Assembly: GCA_051294375.1 (NCBI GenBank)
Contig: CM119267.1
Location: forward strand, 26,515,343-26,579,342
Direction of reading: 5' to 3'
Length of the DNA: 64,000 bases
Origin: Paraspadella gotoi
Taxonomy: Eukaryota; Chaetognatha
The notes beneath the pieces are model-generated. The model was not told the DNA's origin, did no database searches, and saw only the letters and a program-made list of their open reading frames with translations. Of the stretch, positions 34,582 through 46,500 are shown piece after piece. Each line of letters opens with the position of its first letter. Position 1 is the first letter of the stretch. Position numbers and translations under genes: made by a program.

Positions 34582-37500
34582 GTTCGTAATTAATGGTATA
34601 CATATGTACTATCAATGGAATGGACCTATAGACGGTCTTGGTGGGCCTTGTGATGTGATTTGTCATCATCGACTGCTGACGAATCTCAGATATTAGCCAT
34701 TTATCGTTAATTTTTAATATTTACTGGGGTGGGACCATATATCTAAACAAAATTTTTAAAATCATTACAGATTACTCGAAATTTTAAAATTGGTATAATA
34801 CTTACTCTTAGCTTCTAGACGATATATTAATTATTTTGAAATTCTTTGCAGAGGAGGATTTAGCCTGCCATCCAATTCTCCTCTTCCTCTTCTTTCTTCC
34901 TCCTCCTGACCCTCAGTATATTTTGTTTAGCGATACTTTCTCTTGTTTCTACTTTTCACGAAATATACCATTATCTTCCCTCTATTTCTTCACGCCTTCA
35001 ATGCCCCTCAAGTGACGCCCTCTTCGCGGCTCGAAACCAAAAACAGAAATTCGGAAATACGCTCAATTTGATAGAAATAAAACTATTTTACTTCTAAAAA
35101 CAAACTGCATAATTTTAAAAACATAAAACCCTACCTGATTTTAATTGCATAACCTTCTTTCTCTTTGTCAACCAAAATTTTCAAAATCTTAACATCATGG
35201 CGAGATTGGACTTTAACCTCTTAAAGAAACAGAAATAGCAAGTCCTTTACTGTGAAATACAGAATAAAAAACTCCCTAAAAATTGCTGCAATAAACTTTA
35301 AAGATCAAATCAGTTCTGATGACCTCAAAGGAGAATATATTGGCATCTTGGAAAATCTGATGAATTTTTCTAAAAGATTGCATACTAATAATGCAAACCC
35401 ACGAATTCTGGACAAGAATATAATGGATCTACTTGCTTTGGTGAGGAATACACATAGGTCCTCTCTGCCTTTAAAAACCCAAACTGTCTCCACCTCAACT
35501 CAAACCTATTTCATCCAAGTCATTGCTTCAACACAGACCATAAAAACCAAGGCCAGTTGCAATCAATCTACTCGGACAAAATTTACTCAACCTCCTCTTC
35601 CCAAACCACCCAAACCACCATCATTTCTGATTCAGTTTCAACCCAAACCAATGTTGCCAAGACCTATTCTCAAGTGCAGACCCACTTAACAACTGTCAAA
35701 GACAAAGCTAAAGATGTAAAAACTCAATCAGGAGATACTTCAGCTGGAAAAATCCAAGGAGAAACTTCATTTACAAGTATCAAATTAAACAAGAATCAAC
35801 AAAAAAATCAAGCCTGCTTTTATCAGTCTCCGGTCAAGAAATGGGAAACAAAATCAAGAAATGAAAGAACTGGCTCCTGGAAAGAATTCATGATCCTTCA
35901 AACCTGCGCTGAAAAGATCTATATCCCCCCTCATCGACATGTTCTTCAAGACCAAAAAAGTCAACCAGCTTTTGGAAAACGCAAAAATACTTACCCTAAA
36001 CTGATGGAAATAGACTTTACATTGCCCTTTTTTTAAGAATCAATATCAGTCATGGTGCAGTGGCATAACTTGTTAATAACTGTGTGGAATTCCTATGAAC
36101 TTATTTAATATTTATGCCTCTTCTCAATAGTTCGTAGCCGTAAGAATCCAAATATATCATAACCTCGTTTATTGACATAATTGACATAGGACATGATAGA
36201 CACTGGTATCATTGGTAACATAGGCGATGACATAGTAGAATTAGAAGGGGTAGAGGGTCAGAAGCTTAACTGTAAGACAAATATAACATGTTCAAATAAC
36301 AAAATACCTGGCTTATAGAATCCAAAGAGATAAAATTCTATCTTTAAAAAGGCATAAAATATTAGCAATGTTTTACAAGAGTTTTTCCAGACATGAGACT
36401 AAATTGTTACTGACTAAAAAACATTGTGAGAATGAAACTAGGCACGGAGAAACATCTTAGTTATTCTATGATTCAGTCACACAGACTGCTACGAAATCTG
36501 CTACGTATTTTGGGAAAACAAAAGAACTTTAAGTATATACAAAAAGATGTCTCGTTAAAATATAAGAAAATAACTATAAATAATTCTACAGACTGTGACA
36601 TAAATTAAAAATAAACTTTTAATCATTTAAATAGCTTTGATAGAAATCCAATAGTTTTACTTTGTGACTTCTCTCACTTTTTTAGTTCTCTGTCCTTGTT
36701 CTTTTAGTCCAGAGGGAAGCATGACGATATAATGCCACGCCATTGGGGGCCTGGACATGACATCTTGGTCAAGAAGGGGGACGCAGAGGACGATTTAGCC
36801 TGCAGTCCAATTCTCCTCTTCCTCTTTTTTCCTCCTCCTCCTGCCCCTCAGTATTTTTTGTCTAGCAATACTTTCTCTCATTTTTACTCTTCGCGAAATA
36901 TACCATTATTTTCCCTCTATTTCTTCACGCCTTCAATACCCCTCAAGCTTTGATATAATGCTTTTTATGATGCAGCAAAGGCAACTGCTCGGTTTTCTCC
37001 GCGCAGTTTGGAAGAAAAATATTTGATATAAATAATCTCATTCTAAAAATATTTTTGGGAGTACTTATTTGTAGCTTCTGGTAAGGTGTAAAAAAAATTG
37101 AAGTAAGCACTAAGATTCAGGTAAGTTACTGTTATGGTTTAATTTTTATTAAAACTTATTTTATTAAAATTTTATTAATGTTATTGCCAGATAATTAATC
37201 ATGTAATATTTCTGAACGCATTATAAAAGGGTCAAAACAGTAAGAAATACATAAAGTATTAAACGATTTAAGCATATTCGTTAAAATCTTCCTAAAATAT
37301 GCTTTTACTTAGCTGAAAAAAAATTAAATGGGTTGAATTTGTATAGTGATGAAAAGCTGAAAATCAGGTGAATTGAAGATAAGCCATAACACTGTCATGT
37401 TCAGAAACGACCAATGAAAAATATTAACAAGTATGGCTTTTATAGTATGCAATATAATGCGCGCGCATAAAAACGGTTAAATGTTTTGAAAACATCCATG

Positions 37501-40500
37501 ACGCCTTGTAGTTGTTTAAAAATGTATTTTGTTTCATAGAATATAAAAGTAAGAAGCCAAAAAAAAACTTTTGCCACTCATTTTATTATTGCATCTCAAA
37601 TCGTTCAGACGGGGCAGGACGTTAAGTTTTGTCTCGATATAGGGTCTCACCCCTGTAATACCATGATGGAAAAAAAATTGTTGCGGTTTGGAAAAGACGG
37701 TTTATTTCATTGTCAAATATATTTTTTGGCTGGTAAATAAATTTTAATATATAATATGACCTCCCTAGGACTGAATAAAAAGATTATTTTTAAACATCAT
37801 AAAATTATTTAATGCATTCAAATACTTCCAAAAGAGGTTGTCTCCAACTTTTTTTTACCTCTTTTAGATCAAGAGGATTACTCATATTATTATTAATATT
37901 ATATCTTTAACTTAGGAAAAACAGTTTTTAAGGTCAACAACGATTTATTATTGGATATAAGTCGCTGAAGAAGACTCTTAATAAAGAGTTGAAACTTGTC
38001 CGACTTATATCCAATAATAAATCGTTGTTGACCTTAAAAACTGTTTTTCCTAATTTACAAACACAACGAAAAGAAAGAATCATAACAATATATCTTTAAC
38101 ATAATATTTTTTATCAGATTGGCAAGCAGTGAAAAAGATTGATCCCTATAAAGTAAACCAGGCTTGAGTTGTTGTTGCATAATGTCTCTGATTTTAACAA
38201 AATCTTGATTTTTTTTTTTTGGTTTTGTTTGATATTTGGTTCTGATAATACATCAAGAGGTAAATAAAAATGATAACTATGCTCATAGAAAGGTTACCCG
38301 GAGCATTATAACTTTTATTGATACTAAATTCTGGAGCATCTACAGCATTAATATACTTTTAATGCCGCTATTTTTTTGATATATGAATTATGATTCATCC
38401 CTGAATCTATCCTAATGGAAATGATGCAATAACTACAGAAGGCTTCATATTATAAAATGTGGTACCCCTTTTTTGCTGGGTTGGCAAAAACCTGGGTTTT
38501 TTGGGTTTTATTGGGTTTTTTGGGGGTTTTTTAAATTATAGATAGCAGACTGTCATATTAATTTTTTTTAAGATACAAATTAAAAATATTTATACTTCTT
38601 AAGTGATTACTGATAAAAATATATAAAAATATACTGATTATATTTATTAATAGTATTAATTAGTTAATATTTTTTATGGTAAACAGAAATGTAATAAATA
38701 TATATATAATATAAATATATATATATTTTCTGAATAAAACCTGTTATGAAAAAAGTGTATTATCTTAATTTTATTAGAAAATAGTAATTAAATACTCAAA
38801 ATAATTTGATATAAATATGCATCATAAACATTTATATAAATTACTAATACATTGAAAATTGAAGTACATTTTTAGTACATGTTTTTGCTAAAAATAAATT
38901 TTGATGTTTGGATACAATATTTGAGTTAATAAAATATTATTATAATATTATTATCCTGCATTCTCGTTACTTTACTCCTGGTTAGGATACCTTTTCAGAT
39001 TATTCTTTAACGTGTGACAAATAGTCAAATATATAATTATATTGAAGTTTAATTTTTTCTGATAATTAGCTTTAAAAGAACCCTAACCTTGTGTTAAATA
39101 ATAACGAGAGAATAGCAATCATTTTTAATGTGTCGCTTTTTATATAATTTGCGATTCATGATTAGGATTACTTAATATAAGGAAAATGGTACAGAAGCCA
39201 GCAACGAAAGTGATACTGATATTAAACAAGTAAAACATAGGTTTAGGGTTATTTTTCATCATTAAATTATATATTAAGCTTTGTAAAAATGATATATCTT
39301 ATATTATTTAAATTTTTGCTTCAACAATTTAATGTTTCATATTAAAAAATTAAGTAATTTTAATTTTTTTAGGGTTTTTTTAGCTGGGTTTTTTTGGTTT
39401 TTTTAGCTGGGTTTTTTTGGGTTTTTTTGGGTGGGTTTTTTAATGCCAACCCTGACCCAAAGTCGGCAGGGCAAAGGCGTTTGTCATAGCGTATCCGGAG
39501 AAGGTTGCGTGTTTGATAGTAGGGCTCACCACTTATGGCAACAGCCGGGTTGCCTGTGATGCCCATTGGGATGGGGCATCTCACTGTTGGCTTTGAGGGC
39601 TTCCGACCCTCAGTGACGCCTCCAGTCACTGGCGCGGTTACCCTAGGACGGTCTCGCTTTGCCAACGCAGAGGGAAGTCGTTAGGACTGTGAATGGAACA
39701 CTACGCCTGGGATGGTGTGTTCCCCCTCTGAGCCAATGGATTTGGCTGAAGGATGGTGGACGTGAGGCAGTGTGAATATACCGCCACAATATATTATTTT
39801 CACCTATCACCAGCGATTCGGCCATCGAGGATCTTAATTTCTCCGTCTTTGACCAAGCCGATCTCGAAAAAGGCATCATGCTGCAAGTTGACGAAGCGTT
39901 GGAGGCGCGAGAAAGAACCCGTCGGCGTCGATGTCTTCAGCGACACCTAACGACGCTCGATCGGGACGCGACGGCTGCAGCAGCTGCAGCGGCGGAGGCC
40001 AAAGCGAAGATGAAGAGACTGGAAGAAGAGGAGCGGCGTGGGAGGACTCTTCCCTTCGGCGTTCTGCAGGAAAATTGGGACGCGTTGGCTCTTCGAAAAC
40101 AGGAGTCGACGAACATATATAAAGTGTTGAGGGAGAAAAGGAAGCGAATCCTGGCGGAGGTGGAGGAAAAGGAAGCGGGTGGAAAGAAAAACAATATCGA
40201 AGAATCGGAGAGAGAACGACGAATCAGGTCAGAGTTTAGATACTACACAAAAAGAAATTTAGGGGAGACGACTTCTCCTTTAGTAGTTTCGTACAACCCA
40301 ATGCTTTGCAAAAATTAAAACCAGGATTGGAGAGATTACTCCCTTCGGCACAGTCGGAGACCTCTCAAACAACTCCATAGTCAAACCGGAGATCACTAAC
40401 GACGCCATAAATGACGCCACAAACCCAGTCAAGCCTGATAACGCCAACTACTCCATGGATAATGTTGACATGGTCCTTGAGACCGTGATGGTGTCAACCA

Positions 40501-43500
40501 GAAGTCGGAAGCGCTCCGTTGCGTCGATAAAATGTGACCCTGACAACGAGAAAGAGGACGAAGAATGGCGTCCGATTTTTAGTGAGGTGGAAGATAAAGA
40601 CGAAGAAAAGGAAGAAGAAGAAGAAGAAGAGGAGGAAGATAGAGAAGAGACAACGGAAAGAGAGAAGAGGAAAAAAAAACGGAGAGAAAGAACTCGGAAG
40701 AAGATGATTCAAGGCAGCATCGGGAAAAGACCCGCATTCGACGACAACGATATTTGGGACGACGACGACGACGACCCACCGGCTCAGAAAATTGTCCGCC
40801 TCACTCGCGTCGTCGACGACGGCGACGTCCGCGTCTTCGAGCGAAGAATCGCGGCCTTTGAGTTGTCGACCCGAGCCAAGGCGACCGGGGATGGTCTCAA
40901 GGATGTCTGCCTTTCGGGGGAGGGGGGAGACCTCACCATTCCCGGAGTCATTTGGTCGAAGCTCTATTCTTACCAGCGAACGGGCGTTCGCTGGCTCTGG
41001 GAATTGCACCAGCAGGTTCCCCTTTTTTATCTTTCATTTTCTATGTTGTTTTTGTCTCAAAGAAGTCGGTTTCCCTCAGCAATGTGGAGGAATCGTCGGC
41101 GACGAGATGGGTCTCGGCAAGACGATCCAAGTCATCGCTTTTCTCGCTGGACTTAGAGCATCTCGACTCCGCGCCCTCGGATTTCCCTTCATTGGTCTCG
41201 GCCCTGTTCTCGTCGTCGCCCCCGCCACCGTCCTCCTCCAGTGGGTCAATGAATTTCACACCTGGTTCCCTTTAATCCGTGTCGCCATTTTGCACGACAC
41301 GGGATCCTTTAAGGGTAAGAAAAGAATGAAAGGATATAATTGGGGATGAGCATCGTTTCTAAACCATTTAGTATTTTTCAATGAATTTGGTACCGATCGA
41401 TAGGAAATTTAAAATATTATCTACATGCAAAATTTCATTAAAATCGGATAATCCGTTCAAAAGTTATGGCAAAAGCAATATTGTTTTGTCATTCTGATTT
41501 AGAGATATTTGGTTATTGTTATGCCTTAAATTTCCTTTATATGAAAAAAATAATAGGTTTAAAAGATAGCTCTTGATCTCTAGTAGTAAATTGAGTTTGA
41601 ATATAACTTTTTTTAATGAACAAGTTTAACCCAGATCAATTACAATGACGATGGTCAGAAATTTTGTTACCGTTTCAAGCTACTTTTAGCCTGATTTTTT
41701 ACATATTTTGATTATCTTTGCGATCTTACTGATGAAAAACAGTCATGGTAAAGAGAGCCTATGTTCGTTCGAATATAAGACATATTATGGTGGACTAAAA
41801 TTCACCAACCGTTCATCAGCGGCCATTGGTGCCGGAGGCCAGACATTCGCCTCCCAACCCAAAGGTCCGGGGTTCTAGCCCGGTAGTCGCCTAGCAGTTT
41901 AGAGGGACGGGGCGCTTAACCCGCCTGTAACTCGGTGTTACAGCCTGATCCGAAGCTCGGACTGCTTATATTGAACGGTTCTGTCATTAACATATATCAA
42001 TAATCACTGTCTCTTCAATATGTTAGTAATCAGACAGAGCAAAAATTTTGGTCACAAGATAAAAAATTTTGCATGAAAATAGCGTGAATAAGTTTTTCCA
42101 CGAGACTGTGCACCGCGACATAAACAGCTTAATTTCTTCCGACTTGCCTACCTGAGAGGGAAATTCAATCCGTTAATGTCGTCCTCTTGTACCGACTTGT
42201 TCCCGCTTGAAGTTGTAGTTTTGACTTTTTCTTTGATGTTATTTCAAGGAATAGAACAGACTTGTTTGTAGAGTAAGTTACTAAGGCAGTTATTAGCAGC
42301 AGGCTGTTGTATAGTTTTATCGAAGGTTGGATTAAAAGTTCTTAGGTCGGGCTCACCAGTTGTAGATAGTGAACCCCCTGGGACCGACGAGGTAAAAAGG
42401 CAACTAAACTAACAGGAAACATGTCTCTTCCACATTGACTAAAAACGTCTGCTTTGTTACCAAAGATCATCAAGATATTATTTTTTCGAGTTTGGGAGGT
42501 TTCTCGGTAAAAGTGCCAGGGGCAAAGGCTACAAGTATGCATACTTTTTTTCAACTTGCATACTATTTTTTTCAACTTGCATACTTTAAAAAAAGTTTGC
42601 ATACTTTAAAAAAAGTATTTATTCTTTAAAAAAAGTATTCATACTTTAAAAAAAGTATTCATACTTTTTTCAAAGTATGAAGGTTGGAAAAAAAAAGTAT
42701 ACATACTTTAAAAAAAGTATGCATACTTTTTTTTTCAACATGCATACTACTTTTCAACTTGCATACTACTTTTTTCAACTTGCATACTTTTTATCGAGCC
42801 AGGACGGGCTTCGCCTGGTCCTGGTTCTATAATGTTAAGGCCAGGCTTCTTTGTGACGTCGTCGTCGTCGGCGTCACGCTGTTTTTATATAAAAACTACT
42901 ACGCTTTTATAGGTTTGGCTGTGACTTACCTTTTTTTTTTAAATAAAAATTATTATGAATTATGATAAAGTTTTACAAAAGTGTGCGATCATAGTAAGTT
43001 AAAAATTTAGATATGGCTTCTCATCTTGAAATAGCTTTGATATTTTTTTTTTTAATACATTTAAGTATTTTTTGTTTGAATTTCCACTTCATTTTGATTT
43101 ACAATATGCAATTTGAGATTTAAGTACTCATTATAATATCCAAATTAGTATCTAATTTACATATTGCAGTATATAATATTGAAGATGAAATTCATAATTT
43201 TTTTTTAAATCTATGATAAAAATGGGAAATCAAAAGACCTTTTTAATGAGAAGCTATATCTTAATTTTAATACAAATAAAAATAAAATCGTTAACAACCT
43301 ATGATTGGAAAAATTTCCAATTGTAAACCATTGTAACCTTTTTTGTCTTTCTTTTATTTATTTTTTAAATATATATATATTTTTTTCAGGCGCTGCCTTT
43401 TCTGAATCGTTTAAAAACGAGTTCAGTCACTCTCAGTTTCTCTCAGTCTCTCTCTCTCAATTATAAAAGATTATTACACTATTATTTTTATTTTATCTTT

Positions 43501-46500
43501 CAGTGTTCCGAATTACCCCTCTCTACCCTACTATTTAACTTAACCAGGAACGAAATCTGACCTTATTTGGGACATCGTCGAAGCCAAAGGAGTTTTATTG
43601 ACGTCCTATTCTTCAGTCGTTGCCAACGCTGAAGAGCTGGCCGGTAAGTATGAGAAAACAAGTTTGAGCAAACAATGTCGGATCTGCCTACGATAATTAA
43701 GTGGTAATAAGCTAACTTGGTCAACTTGTATAATTTAATCAATTTGCATTATTTGGTCAACTGACATAATTTTTTCAGCTGGCATAATTTGGTCATCTGA
43801 CATAATTAGGTCAACTGACATAATTTGTTCAACTGACTTAATTTGTTCAACTGATATAATTTGTTTAACTGACATAATTTGGTCAAATGACATAATTTGG
43901 TCAACTGACATAATTTGGTCAACTGACTTAATTTGTTCAACTGACTTAATTTGTTCAACTGACTTAATTTGTTCAACTGACTTAATTTGTTCAACTGACT
44001 TAATTTGTTCAACTGACATAATTTGGTCAATTGGCATAATTTTGTTAATTGGCATAACTTTATTAACTGGCATAATTTGGTCAACTGGCATTAATTTTGT
44101 AGACATAATTTTCCATTGGTCAACATTAGGTCCTGACATAATTTGGTCAACTGGACATAAATTGGTCAACTGGCATAATTTTGGTCAACTGGCATAATTT
44201 GGTCAACTGGCATAATTTGGTCAACTGGCATAATTTGGTCAACTGGCATAATTGGTCAACTGGCATAATTTGGGTCAACTGGCATAATTTGGTCAACTGG
44301 CATAATTTGGTCAACTGGCATTAATTTGGTCAACTGGCATAATTGGTCAACTGCATAATTTGGTCAACTGGCATAATTGGTCAACTGGCATAATTTGGTC
44401 AACTGGCATTAATTTGGTCAACTGGCAATAATTTGGTCAACTGGCATAATTTGGTCAACTGGCATAATTTGGTCAACTGGCATAATTTGGTCAACTGGCA
44501 TAATTTGGTCAACTGGCATAATTTGGTCAACTGCATAATTTGGTCAACTGGCATAATTTGGTCAACTGGCATAATTGGTCAACTGCATAATTTGGTCAAC
44601 TGGCATTCACTGGCATAATTTGGTCAACTGGCATAAATTGGTCAACTGGCATAATTTTGTCAATGGCATATTTTTGTCAATGGAATAATTTGGTCAATCA
44701 ATCAATCAGAGAGAGATAGAGAGAAAGAAACTTTAAAAAACTCTTTTCCACTTCTACGATTCCATCAACAAATTTATATCCAGCTTTATCACATACTTTC
44801 CTACCCACACACAAAATTCAATTTCAATTTATCTATCCAATTTTTAATAAACATAATAATTATGAGTAAATTTAAGTAAAAATATTGTAAATGTGACTTT
44901 TGTTTTTTCCATTTCAACTCATTTCCACTCGCACGATTCCATCGAAACTTAATATCCAGCTCAATCACACACTTTCCTACCCACACACAAAATTTCATAC
45001 TAATCCATCCATCTAATCACGATTAATTGGAGTTTTTTGCTAAGGGAGGGTGGACAGACAGACGTCCGGACAGACATCTTTTTTTTTTTGCATAATTTAT
45101 CATAATTTGAGGTTCTGATATGATAATAATGATTTACCGACAATATTTTGGGGTGGGACCGACGGACCGACAAAGTGAATTATAGAGTCAGAATCTGCTG
45201 ATCCGACTAAAAATGGGTCAGCCATGTGACTCAAGTAGAGATTCCTTAACCGTTAAAAACTCACCGTAAATAACGGTGAAAATTTTTTTAACTTAACCGT
45301 TATTTTTTTATTTTAACTGTTAAATTTTATTTTTTGTAATTTAGATATTTTGGTAAAAAATATTTTGTTTTTAGAGAAATTTTTCTTAAAACAAAGTGAA
45401 GCGCTTAAATCACTCACTTTTTTTAGTCGGATCTGCTTATCAGCAGATCCCGACTCTATAATTTCATCTTGTCGGTCCGTCGGTCCGTCCCCTCAATATT
45501 GTCGGGAACACACTTATACCATGTCAGAACATCGAATTATGATAAATTATGCAAAAAAAACGATGTCCGTCCGTCCGTCCGTTCCGTCCGTCCCACCTTA
45601 GCAAAAAACTCCAATTACTCGTGATTGGATGGATGGATTGGTATGAAATTTTGTGTGTGGGTAGGAAACTGTGTGATTGAGATGATATGAAGTTTCGAGA
45701 GGAATCGTGCGAGTGGAAATTGTTAAATGGAAAAAACAAAAAAATATATTTCACTATTTGAAACGCCAATTGCTCATGAGTGGATAGGGCAATTGACTTG
45801 AAATTTTGTATGATGGTAGTGGAAAAGTGATGTGATTGAGCTGGATATAAAGTTTCGATGGAATTGTGCGAGTGGAAATGAGTTAAAATTGAAAAAAACG
45901 AAAGTCATATTTTACTTTAAGTATTTTTACTTAATAACTATTACATCTAATTATATGTTTATTAAAAATTGGATAAGATAAATCTAATAAGTTGTAAAGT
46001 TATTTGTGTGTGGGTAGGAAAGTATGTGATAAAGCTGGATATAATTTTTTGATGGAATCGTAGGAGTGGAAAAGAGTTTCAAATTAGAAAACCAAAAGAC
46101 ACATTTATTTGAATTTTTTAAAGTTTCTCTCTCTTCTATCTCTCTCTGATTGATTGATTGATTGACCAATTTATGCCAATTGACAAAAATATGCGCAGTT
46201 GACCAAATTATGCCAGCCCTTGACCAAATTATGCCTGTTGACCAAAATTATGCCAATTGTGACCAATTTTACCAAATTATGCCATATTGACCAAATTATG
46301 CGGTTGACCAAATTATCTAATTGATCAAATTGTCAGTTGACACTATATCAGTGCAATGTGATTGACCAAGTTAGCTTATTACCACTTAATTATCGATTAA
46401 CCTGGAATTTGTATGTGAATAGAAAAGTGTGTGTATTGAACAGGAAACCAAGTTTCGATGGAATCTTTTGAGTAGAAATGAGTTTAAATGGAAAAAACAA

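Larger units (their letters stand above)
41400..43540. other. ERCC6 intron 4, repeat-filled
   Basis: The intron runs 41315-43547. It holds the tRNA-like short repeat (41790-42000), a tandem CATACTTTAAAAAAAGTAT-type block (42535-42790), a hairpin CCAGGACGGGC TTC GCCTGGTCCTGG (42801-42826), and a ~190-bp copy of the segment at 30325-30510 (43265-43440). No other gene seen. Confidence 0.6.

Noticed and set aside
38476-39454. TTTTGGG runs as telomeric DNA.
   Set aside because: Irregular, short and tied to inverted element ends in the middle of an intron.
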